The notes under the pieces are model-generated. The model ran no database searches, was not told the DNA's origin, and was given only the letters and a program-made list of their open reading frames with translations. Below are positions 25,449 through 35,050 of a stretch of DNA of 64,000 bases, piece by piece. Numbering within the stretch: the first letter of the stretch is position 1; each line of letters begins with the position of its first letter. A program made the translations under genes and the position numbers. This stretch comes from Salvator merianae (Eukaryota; Chordata; Lepidosauria; Squamata; Teiidae). The stretch lies in the NCBI GenBank assembly GCA_003586115.2, contig QVOM02000073.1, positions 29,277,298 through 29,341,297 of the forward strand, given 5' to 3'.

Positions 25449-25575
25449 TTGGTTATTTAGCTGAGCATCTGATTTGCATGCAGAATGTTGCAGGTTCAGT
25501 TCCTGACATTATCCCAGAAGAAAGCAGTGGCAAGCCATTTTCAAGAGGAAGATGAGTTTACTGTTTGGAAAAGAA
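25449..25575 (+). mobile_element. tRNA-derived SINE fragment
   Basis: 'ttagctgagcatctgatttg' then 'catgcagaatgttgcaggtt' and 'cagttcctgaca' follow a tRNA-like head: an A-box-like TAGCTGAGCATC and a B box GGTTCAGTTCC. The next 'gcagtggcaagccattttca' is the SINE body. Reptile SINEs carry this 'gcatctgctttgcatgcagaaggt' text. The 3' part fades into AT-rich DNA. Confidence 0.75.
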
Positions 25576-25973
25576 GCAGATGGAAGGCAAAAATGAGAAA
25601 TATAGAGTAATAAAACAGAAAAAGAACACAGTATTTTTGTTACTGAAATTCAGAAAGGCAACGTAGGTAAAAGAACTAAAATGGAACACAAAGCCTATCT
25701 AGTCAATTTGTAAATTGTGTGGAGTCATTTTAAATCTGAAATATATAGGGCTAATATATAAATAAACAAATAAATTTAAATGAAAACAAGTGGAAATGAA
25801 AGAAGAAACAATAGCAATCCACCATATGGAGAACAATACCCTTTTAAGAGAAGAAGAAGAATGTGCCAGAATAAAGTGTTGAATCATCACAGCTTCTGAT
25901 GAAATAAATAATTATTGGAGAAGAAAATAAATATCAGGACAATTTAACTAAAATTCAAAGGACTGCATTATTT

Positions 25974-26030
25974 ATTTATTAATTGGACTTATATGCCGCC
26001 CCTCTCCGAAGAGGGAAGGGAGGGAAGGGA
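25974..26030 (-). repeat. LINE 3' tail fragment (reverse)
   Basis: The minus strand reads 'cttcggagaggggcggcata' then 'taagtccaattaataaataa'. The 'ggggcggcatataaatccaa' plus AATA tail is common at squamate LINE ends. About 55 bases remain, cut at a purine-rich run. Confidence 0.6.
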
Positions 26031-27795
26031 GAAAAGTAATGATCTTTATTAATAATAAAACAATAGAAACCAAATTAAGGACAAAGTTTTCAAATTACAC
26101 CTATCTGACTGAATAATATATGAGAAAGCATAAAGATATCATTTGTGTTGATATGTGAAATGTAGTGTGCTATATATAAAAAAGTGGAATATTAACCAAA
26201 TATTTAAGTGAAGAGTTACAAAATAATTACCCTATTTTCCTCATCATGTATTTGTTAATAAAAACAAATACGATAGGCTGAGAAGTTAGGAAGTAATGTA
26301 CAGGCACAAACAATGAAAGATGATAGCCTAGCTTATGATTTCTACTGACTAATAGTTACATCTCATCTGGAACAAAAAAAGAAGCTGGATGTATTATATA
26401 ATAACAAAACAGGACAATAAAGGTCAACAGAAATATGTCTTAGAAAAAGCTTTGATTTAAAAACAATTTATATACAATTATTACATTGTAATAAGAAAAA
26501 GGTATACAGTATTTTTGTCTTATTACAAGCAGAGGCCTGTGGCTTTAACAATAACTTCTATGCATAGAACATAAAGAAAACGAATAAACTATTTTACAGT
26601 ATAAGAGATGTACTGATGATATGCTAAGAACTTGCCATACTAAAAGCCATATGGATAAAATAATTTTGAAACTAAATAATGCTCAAAGTGTTATATAAAT
26701 AATAATGATAATAAAAATGATAACTTTCTAGAAGCCCACATGGCAGCCTGAAAACATTATTAGAATCAAAATAGTGTCCACATGGCAAATAAAGTACATG
26801 ACACACATACCAAACATCTAGGCAGAAGCTCCAGAACTCAGTAAGGGTTGTGGTGCTGCTGGGACCAATTGAGGACTGACAAAGGAAGTGTACACAGGTA
26901 CATAAAATCTCATATTAAAATAATGTGTGTAACAATAGCCAGAATATGCTCAGATAAGCAAAGAATAGGCAGTCAGGAGCGTCAAAGCTATAGGATTATC
27001 ATCTTCTTAGAAGTGTATATACTCATCTAAGAAAGGAAGGCACAGAAGGGTTACTAGAAAGCACTGGTTATAAGCTTCTAACTGAGGCAGATCAGGCAAA
27101 ATAGAATTCAATTTCAGAAAGGTTTATTGACCTAAAACTTCAATTTATTGGAAATAAATTCATAAATGAATTTCAGAAGATATTTAACAAACAAAAATAT
27201 GGCAATTAGGATTTGCACAGCTCCAGTAGCTTTAAAACACCAAATATAAGCAAAAGGATTGTGGATGCAATGTGAAATGAACAGTATATAAAGTTACATG
27301 TATAGAATATGGAGTGCGTGCTACACAGAATAAGCAGGGTGACTCCTGTTATCTTTGTATAAAGAACATCAAGCAGATATCAAACATAATGATAAGAATT
27401 AAACTATGGACAGTGACCTGAGGGAGAAGTGCCAAGGAAGTTCTTTACAGACAGAATTTTCTATTTTGAAACAAACACTCAGAAAAAATAAATAAATAGA
27501 GAAGCGATGTATTGGTTAATACAATCAATATTGGTTAATACAATTGTCTCTTATATAATATATCTGATTCCACTAAGCTTCTGTCCCATTTAAAATCTCT
27601 TTATGAAAGAGGTGCAGCTGTTTTTTTTGAGTATGACCAAAACTACCTAGTCATCTCAATGTAAGGCTATGTTCCCACACAGTTTTAAAAGAAAAGAAAA
27701 ATACCAAACACCCCCTCAAATATTTGTAAAATGGCTCAGACACATTCACACACCAGTTTGTCCCTTTTCCCTCTCTTGAACATTCTAGGCTAGAC
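26031..27795. other. Very AT-rich unique block
   Basis: No transposon or gene recognised. Many short AATAA/TTATA runs. The frames present are short and random. Confidence 0.4.
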
Positions 27796-27798
27796 TAA

Positions 27799-27923
27799 GG
27801 CTGCATCCAGACATCACTTACTTATTCCACTATATTTGGATGTTCCAGAATATAGCACTCCCAGGGTGCTTTATTCCAAAATAGCCCGATATAGCTGAAT
27901 TAGTAAGCAACATCTGTATATAG
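27799..27923. mobile_element. MITE, GGCTGCATCC family, TSD TAA
   Basis: The left half GGCTGCATCCAGACATCAC.. continues almost base for base like the copy at 24976-25114. The right end (GCAACATCTGTATATAG) is a worn version of the inverted terminus. TAA flanks both sides (27796-27798 and 27924-27926), fitting a Harbinger-type TWA target. Confidence 0.75.
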
Positions 27924-28283
27924 TAAGTGGATTAGAGATGGGATGAGAACACAAGTGCCACTAACTACTGACTCTACAGCACTTTTGAGACACTTATTTT
28001 GCTACATGTGAATTCAGAAGAACACAATGGAGACTTTCTTAGTTTGATTGCTAGGGAACAATCCAGTGGGTCCAGGCTACCCATTCAAATCAAAGGAACC
28101 CTCTGCTTCCAAACAGACTCCAGAACCACTTCTACCCCAAACTAAGACTTACGTTTATTTGCTAGTCATCAAGAATGTTTGTGAACCAGAACATAGCCTG
28201 TTGCCCACTGCCACAGACTAAAAACTGTAGAAAGAAGAATGTGTGGATTTCTTTACCATGCAATAGAAGCACCCACAACCTCA
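27924..28283. other. Unrecognised DNA
   Basis: Nothing recognised. Confidence 0.4.
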
Positions 28284-28291
28284 TCCCGAGG

Positions 28292-29058
28292 CAGTGGCGT
28301 AGCGAGCCGCTTTTCCACCCAGGGCTACTAGCCCCTTTGATGCCCGGGGCTAGGGGCGGGGCCAGCGAGTGCGCACGCGTGTGGGCGGGGCCAGCGAGTG
28401 CGCATGCATGTGGGCGGGGCCAGCGAGCGCGCATGCCCTGCTCGTCGCCCTGCCCAGCGGTGGCCTCGCTCCTCGCCCCACCCTGCGGGGGCCTCGCTCC
28501 TCGCCCCGGCCCGCCCGGCGGGGGCGTCGCTCATCGCCCCGGCCCGCCCGGCGGGGACCGCGCTCGTCGCCCCGGCCAGCCCGGGACCGCGCTCGTCGCC
28601 CCGGCCTGCCCGGCGGGGGCCTCGCTCCTCGCCCCGGCCTGCCCGGGACCGCGCTCCTCGCCCCAGCCCGCCTGGCGGGGACCTCGCTCCGGCCCGCCCA
28701 GCGGCGGCCGCGCTCCGGCAAGCCCGGCGGCGGCCGCGCTCCTCGCCCCGGCCCGCCCGGCGGCGGCCTCGATGGGCCTGCCTGCATGCATGCGCGCTCG
28801 CTGGCTCCGCCCACATGCACGCTGGCAGGCCGGATGACGAAGCGACGAGCATGTCCGCCGGCGCGCGGGTCAGGGCAACAAGGCGACGAGCATGGCCGCC
28901 AGCGCGCGGGCCAGGGCGACGAGCGCGGCCACTGCCGCGCGGGCCGCCCGCCACCGCTGCCGCGCGGGCCGCCCGGGGCGATGAGCGCAGCGCCCGCCCC
29001 AGACAACGCGCCACCCAGGGCACTCCACCCCACCCGCCCCACCCTCGCTACACCAGTG
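28292..29058. mobile_element. GC-rich CpG-dense non-autonomous hAT element 1
   Basis: Ends CAGTGGCGTAGCGAG and CTCGCTACACCAGTG are inverted repeats. The flanking 8-mers TCCCGAGG (28284-28291) and TCCCGAGT (29059-29066) match at 7 of 8, the length expected for hAT. Inside are three 29-bp repeats (GGGCGGGGCCAGCGAG..) from about 28353, then an array of 30-36 bp units of the type CTCGCCCCGGCCCGCCCGGC, then inverted versions of both towards the right end. GC and CpG content are extreme against AT-rich surroundings, so it is a CpG island in composition. Frames of 200-260 codons are open in several frames on both strands because TAA/TGA/TAG are rare in such DNA. None is a gene. Confidence 0.85.
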
Positions 29059-29550
29059 TCCCGAGTCTTGGCTTTCATGATAGACATCAGAAGTCCTCCT
29101 CATTTAGATCACAGACTAAAGTACAAAAGATCAAAATGAAACCAATTTCTATCTTCTTCCCAACACAAAAGGCCTTCCTCACTGTATAAGAACAATGTGG
29201 GAAAATAATGCAGAATTTCTTGCGGTTGACTTCGAACTCATACTTCTGGTAACAAATTGAGGAGGCTCACCAATGTATGTCAGCATAGCACATTAGAGGA
29301 GCAGATGATACATGTAAGAAAGTGGGATCACAGGGTCACACATATTGTCAGATAGATGTGCCAGGATCAACTGAGCTAAGGAGGTCTAGCTCCTTAGGAG
29401 TACTAAGGAGGTCTAGTACAAGTCAATGGATAAATGAACTTGACATTGCTAGTAGGGGGCTGTGATGACAAGGCAGCTGGGCTGCTCATGCACATGGTTG
29501 AATGAATGTGCTGAGATGAACTGGTAGGGCATAAGCAAAATTGTGTTCTG
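29059..29550. other. Unrecognised DNA
   Basis: Contains a 14-bp direct repeat CTAAGGAGGTCTAG at 29376-29389 and 29403-29416 with an inverted CTCCTTAG between them. No gene. Confidence 0.4.
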
Positions 29551-29879
29551 CAAAACCAATAGCTAAAGAGGTCAGCAACCAGGATAGGGCCTTTTCAGTG
29601 GTGGCCCCCAAACTGTGGAACACTCTTCCCCCTGAGGTGCATCAAGCTTATTCACTTTACATCTCTAGGAGAGCACACCTAAAAAGACACACCTAATTAC
29701 TCTTGCCTTTGGCTAAAGGTACAGCTTTCCCTGCCTATTTTCAAGCTACTGCTTTATTTTGTGCTTTTTACATTTCAGGGTTGTTGTTTGTTTTTTTTTA
29801 ATTGTTGTCAGTCACCCTGAGACCTTTGTGTGTAGGGCAGGATAAAAATACAGACAAATAAACAAATAAATAAATAAAT
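29551..29879 (+). pseudogene. L2/CR1-group LINE 3' fragment
   Basis: Aligns with 32960-33280: 'agctaaagaggtcagcaacc', 'gatagggccttttcagtggt', 'aacactcttccccctgaggt' and the end 'gtcaccctgagacctttgtg', then 'ggataaaaatacag' and (AAAT)n. It encodes the last part of the reverse transcriptase C-terminus (W-D-R-A-F-S-V-V-A-P region) plus the 3' UTR. Truncated at its 5' end. Confidence 0.8.
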
Positions 29880-30329
29880 GAGACATGACTGCAATTAGTC
29901 TGTCACTATACACAGTTTATCGTGTTTGCTACAGCATTTCATTTTAGTTGAGTCATTTCAGCTGGGAAATATTGGATGTTAGGGTGCCTGTAGATGCAGG
30001 CTAAAGCTCACAATATTCCTGCGATTGTGGGGTGTCAGACAAAATTGTGGCATTCCCAATACTATTGAAAGAACTCTTACAATCATGCTGGGTTTCCCAC
30101 AATAGCAAGATCTACTTATGTGTTTGCCATCCTGCTTTGTTATTATTTCACTTGGGGCTACTCAGAAGCCAGCCAAGCACATAAGACAACAAAAGAAGGT
30201 TGTCGAGCACATGGCCAGCTTCCAAGTAGCTCCATGTATGATTATAATGGCATGGACCAGTGGATGACAAGGTAAAGCTGGAACTGCTCCTTGTGTCTAG
30301 CAAGGGACAGCAAGAAGCAATTGAGGATT
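29880..30329. other. Unrecognised DNA, weak inverted repeats
   Basis: 'cacaatattcctgcgattgt' (about 30010-30029) and 'cccacaatagcaag' (about 30093) hint at a decayed palindromic MITE but no ends can be placed. Confidence 0.3.
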
Positions 30330-30420
30330 TTATTTATTTAAATTCTACATTGCCTCTTGTTGTCTGGAGACAGCCTTAGTCAGTACCAATTTTGTTGTCC
30401 TTCTGTCTCAGAAATATTTG
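30330..30420 (-). repeat. LINE 3' tail fragment (reverse)
   Basis: The minus strand ends 'ggctgtctccagacaacaag', 'aggcaatgtagaatttaaat', 'aaataaaatcc', the LINE-tail form. Decayed. Confidence 0.45.
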
Positions 30421-32254
30421 TTGTTGGTTGTTTTATCTTAATTTTATTTATGTGTTAAAGAGGGTCCCTGCTATGGAAGTTTAAGAATATTCTTCTGTGC
30501 TACTGTCAAAAAAATCTGCATGGATGTGACCATGTAGTGACTAGTCAACCTCAACTCAAATGTGTCTTCACTTTAGCGTGGTGTCATAGCAAAATCCCAC
30601 TATTTGCAGGAGTTAACTTTCAGCAAATGTTAGAACAGCTTTAGATGTCTATGAAAGCACAGATATTGGAAGTATCATTCATAGTGCAATCCCACAAAAG
30701 AAGGATCCTTAGATTCCAGTGCTATTTGCACCCAAGTAAGCAAGTCACTATTCCTCTTGCACTTTTGTAAACTTCCTGTACGATCTCTCCTTTGCTGACA
30801 TAAATCAAGCATGGAAGCAGTCGACAACTTCAGCTGGGTGGACATAAAATCATTGATTTTCTCTTGTAACACAATAGGTACAGGGCAAGAACAGAAGTAT
30901 GGGTCACTCTTCTTCTTACCACTCCAAATGTATGTCTAAAAATACAGCAAAAGAATAGTGCAACCGAGAAACCCCAATTCTCACCAAGTAAAATATTGAT
31001 GAAAATCTATACTGACTGACTGAGAAAAGAGTCTAGTGTAAATCTACATAGTAGTTTTGCCAAAATGTAAAATAAAATAAAATGCTCAGTGTGCTCTGTA
31101 TCTTTACTATTTGAACAGCTGTGAAAACTACCATCAGCAGAAAAAAAAATATTTGTCAATTTATTAATGACAGATGCTGCTGGTGGCATTTTTCCTTATA
31201 TCAGAGACACATATGTTGCCTTCCTTTGGAGTATTGTGAATGGCATTCAGTTTAAAGTTTTTTTTGTAGCATTCCCATGTGATTTAATACTCTCATTTTA
31301 CAATGACAATATTATTGTGACAATAAATTTCTTAAATGACAATTTTTCCTGATGCAGAGTTCTCAACAAGATTAGAAGACGGGGATATAAAATACTCTTT
31401 TTCCCCATGTAAAACATGCATTTGTCTCCACAGAATTAAATAAAGTAATCTGAAAATAAATTTTGAGTTCACCAAGAATGTTTCCATGGGGATACATTCT
31501 TTACCTTTATGCTACTTTAAGTTAAAGTGTTACCCAAAATAGGTACTGGAGGAAAATTTGTTCAGTTTCCTTATAAATGTAAATACATGAAATTCATCCT
31601 TCCTAAACTGATTACTAAACTGAAGAGCAAATACTTTCAGGAATGCATATTTTAGGAATGGCAGTCCAATTATCTAATAAAAGGGAAGGATTGAAGGGGG
31701 ATTCTGTTAAAAGGATTAAAGGTTAAGGTGTCACCATCACCCTGTGACAAATCTTAGTAACTCTTCATTATTCTTTCTCCAGCTATTGCCCAAAGATGTC
31801 TCAAAAATATAGCTTGATGGCAGTGTTGCTACAAGGATGAAACTATTTCCTCATCCAAGTATTAATTATTAGATTAGAAGATTATTAGATTAGAAGAAAT
31901 GATAGGTCCTGAAAGATGGTACAACCCCCACTGAAAAGAGGAAGCCCTTGTCACTCTTCCTTTAACATCATTTGGAGTGGGAGACACAAGTATCCCGCAT
32001 ATTGACCATAGGTTGCAGGCAGGAAGTTCCTTTAGAACTCAGGAACTCGTTAAAGCTATGCATGGCTTTAATATTCAGCACCCATGCTTCAAGCTAAGAC
32101 CAGATACAGGCAACCTGTGCTGCGGGCAAAATCTGGAAATCAGCATTCCCCTCTATGGATTGCTACAATAACCTTGCTGCTGCCTATTGCATTAGTTTTC
32201 CTTTTGAAATCTCTCTCAAAGACATACATACACAAGCAGCATTTCAATAATCTA
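30421..32254. other. Repeat-poor AT-rich block
   Basis: No gene and no transposon body recognised. A perfect 16-bp tandem duplication (ATTATTAGATTAGAAG) occupies 31865-31896. Confidence 0.4.
31865..31896. repeat. Perfect 16-bp tandem duplication
   Basis: ATTATTAGATTAGAAG occurs twice head to tail without mismatch, so the event is recent or conserved. Confidence 0.9.
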
Positions 32255-32330
32255 GGGCCCTTTTCACACTGACAAGCTTAGAATGGTATAATTATGCCAT
32301 TCTAAGTTGGTCAAGACCCAGTGTCATGGC

Positions 32331-33280
32331 AACTATTCACACAGCAAGCAGTAATGGGCTGGATGAGGGCCAATAAATTGAAGCTGAATCCAGACAAGAC
32401 AGAGGTACTGTGTGTCACAGGGTCTCTAGTCCATGAAGTTGGAAGGCATCTAATCCTTGATGGGGTTGCTTTGCCCTGGAAAGGACAGGTGCAGAATCTG
32501 GGTGTACTCTTGGACTCTACGCTTACACTTGAAACTCAGGTGGAGGTGGTGGCCAAGAATGCCTAACTCCAGCTACGGCTGGTTGGCCAACCATGACCCC
32601 TTCTGGACATAGATGATCTGGCCACAGTAATCTATGCTTTGGTAACTTCCAGATTGGATTACTGTAATGCGCTTTACATGGGGCTGCCCTTGAAGATGGT
32701 TTGGAAACTGCACCTGATGCAAAATACAGCAGCAAGACTGTTGACTTGAACAGCTGGCCAGATGCATATCACGCCAGTCTTAAAAGGGCTGAACTGTCTG
32801 CCAATTCACTACCAAGCCCAATTCAAGATGTTAACCTTAATTTATAAGGCCCTAAATGGCTTGGGCCCCAAATACCTAAAGGAGCATCTTCTCCCATATC
32901 AACCTGCCCATGCCTTAAGATCTGCAGATGAGGCCCTCCTGGTTGTACCACCACCTTCAACAGCTAAAGAGGTGGGCACCTGGGATAGGGCCTTTTCAGT
33001 GGTGGCCCCTAGACTATGGAACACTCTTCCCCCTGAGGTGCTTCAAGCTTCTTCACTTTACAGCTTTAGGAGAGCAATAAAGACACACCTATTTACCCTT
33101 GCCTATGGCTAAAGGTACAGCTTTCCACCCCTACTTTCAGGCTACTGTTTTATCACGTACCTTTTATGTTTTTGTTGTTGATGTTTTAATTGTTGTAACC
33201 GCCCGAGACCTTCGGGTATAGGGTGGGATAAAAATTCAAATAAATAAGTAAATAAGTAAATAAATAAATAAATAAATAAA
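32331..33280 (+). pseudogene. 5'-truncated L2/CR1-group LINE nested in copy D
   Basis: One frame runs almost the whole length, starting GWMRANKLKLNPDKTEVL, through LDYCNALYMGLPLK, HITPVLKGLNCLPIHYQAQF, YKALNGLGPKYL and ending RAFSVVAPRLWNTLPPEVL and KTHLFTLAYG. This is the C-terminal part of a LINE reverse transcriptase ORF (after the catalytic YxDD), then a short 3' UTR with 'gagaccttcgggtatagggt' and an (AAAT)n tail. Three stops interrupt the frame (32564-32566, 32594-32596, 32747-32749) and I see no frameshift. ATGGC flanks both sides (32326-32330 and 33281-33285), a possible short target duplication. Endonuclease and RT core are absent, so it cannot move by itself. Confidence 0.85.
33231..33280. 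repeat. (AAAT)n LINE tail
   Basis: AAATAAGTAAAT.. passing into pure AAAT units. This is the 3' terminal repeat of the LINE above. Confidence 0.9.
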
Positions 33281-33607
33281 ATGGCCCTGTACCAGGCCTC
33301 CAGTATTCACAGTGCAAATGCAGTTCCAAACACCATGACAGTGGCCATAGTGACATCTAGCCATTGCCATGGCAATCAGGACACAGCATATGACTGTGCA
33401 GCCACAGCCACAGCAGACCGTGCTATAACACCATGTTGCAGTGTTCACACCTGGGAAAAGGTATGAATGCTGCTGACTAGGAGCAATCCAGCTGCTCCTG
33501 GACAAGCTAAAACACTGTCCACAGCTAGTAGCATCTGCAGCAGAGTGCAGACACACTTCACCGGTAAGCATCCACTTACTCATTAACAGGTAAGTGCAGG
33601 CAGGCCC

Positions 33608-35050
33608 TAATAAAGGATCCATCATATACACATGCTGCTTGCAACTGTTTTGGTTTAGGTGCTGACCTTTAAAACCATGTGTATAGGTTAATAAGCATTT
33701 CCTAGGCTTATCAAGGGTCTTTTTAAAGACCAAACTAGTTTATTTATTATGTTGAATTGTCTCCTTACAATACTATTCCATTTTTCTTTCAATATAGAAA
33801 CCATGGGTTCTCAAGCCATCATCCTTGGAAGTACAGAGCACAGCCAGTTTTACTTATCAAAGAGGGAATGGTGGCTTCATGTGCATTCAGAATTTGTCCT
33901 GTAAATGATGTGTAACATGTCTGAAAATTCTGACAGAAAGATCCCCAAGGAATGGCTGTCACTACACACTGATATAAAGTGGTTGAAAAGTCATTTAGAG
34001 GTGATAGCATCCACATGCTAGTGCCTTAATCCACATTATAGGCCAGAAAATGAACTTCCAAAGTGCATTTTCTGGCCTTAAATGTGTATCAGCAATGGGA
34101 TGGGAACAATAGCATCCATATGCTGCCACCTCTAAGCTATTTTTGAACTTGTTTTTAAATATGTTTGAATGCAGCCAATGTATTGTATTGCTTTCCCAGT
34201 TCCAAGACACTGGCAGTATATTATTGGGACAGATTTTGAGCAGTGGTGTGGACATTCCATTTCAAAGGTGATGGGGCAATGGCAAACTGGCAACTCCTTG
34301 GAGCTGTGTGGGAACATGGTTATGACTGAATGCTGCTGCAGGCACCACCAAACAGAACTGTAATTTCTTGGAAACTGGAAGTTCTGGTTGAAGTCAACTG
34401 GTGTTTTAGGCCAGTCACACACTTGTTTCCTGGTCAATGCAATCAGTTGCATAGTGGCTCATAGCTGAATGAAATGACAGATCAAGTAGGATCAGAGCAG
34501 ATCAAAGAGCTTTACATGTAGTTCACCCTCTTTGCTTCTCCAGGAGCCTTGGGGAATATAAGGAGGTAAAATTTGTTTGACACCCTCCAAGTGCTGGAAG
34601 AACTGGGCAAAAAAATAGTCATGTGGATGTAGCCTTTATTAACGTTTGTATTTATCAAAGTGGAAATCAGACACTCTGATCCAGGCTGGGTGTCCACTGA
34701 AACAGACACAGCTTTTTCCTAGGTACTTGGGGTAGGAACCATGATAAATCCTGAAAATAATGCTTCTTTGTGTCCATTTTCAAGTGCAGACATATCATTT
34801 TCAGCAGTAGTTGGGCACACCTCCATCGAAGGCAAAAAAATGCACTCTCCAAAAATAGTATCTCCATTGGCAATCACCCCAGAAAATGGATAGTATGGTT
34901 GTTGTGAGGTTGCTAGTGCTACCTCAAATAGGGACATAGTAGCAGAAGCCATGTTACCGGACACCTCTTCCAGTAAGTGGATGCATGACTCCAGTTACCT
35001 TTCCATTTGGAATGATGTGGATTGAAGGAAAGATGGGGGTTTAACTTTAG
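33608..35050. other. Unrecognised DNA with decayed inverted repeats
   Basis: A perfect inverted repeat GGCCAGAAAATG / CATTTTCTGGCC lies at 34041-34077. Similar words 'gatagcatccacatgct' (about 34001) and 'aatagcatccatatgctgcc' (about 34107) recur on either side. 'catgtggatgtagccttta' at about 34619 looks like a lone right end of the GGCTGCATCC MITE family. Several decayed MITEs probably overlap here. No gene. Confidence 0.4.
34041..34077. repeat. Perfect 12-bp inverted repeat
   Basis: GGCCAGAAAATG and CATTTTCTGGCC separated by 13 bases. Likely the core of an old MITE. Confidence 0.8.

Larger units (their letters stand above)
32255..33607. mobile_element. GGGCC-end DNA element, copy D, split by a LINE
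   Basis: The left part 32255-32330 begins GGGCCCTTTTCACACTGAC. The right part 33281-33607 ends GTGCAGGCAGGCCC. Both parts align in order with copy B at 17512-17992: 'acccagtgt' on the left, then 'taccaggcc', 'ccattgccatggcaa' on the right. Joined across the LINE they form one element of about 400 bp. The outer flanks (CTA and TAA) do not match, so the duplication is lost. The element encodes nothing. Confidence 0.7.

Noticed and set aside
25449..25530. A tRNA gene
   Set aside because: A and B box-like words are present but the cloverleaf is not complete and a SINE body follows.
28175..29189. Overlapping 200-263 codon frames on both strands
   Set aside because: They lie in the GC-rich hAT element. 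All frames are long because stop codons are rare in such DNA. The proteins are low-complexity A/R/P/G and no frame is preferred.
33236..33733. 165-codon minus-strand frame
   Set aside because: It reads the reverse of a LINE tail (giving an I/Y/L repeat) and the right half of the DNA element. Not a gene.
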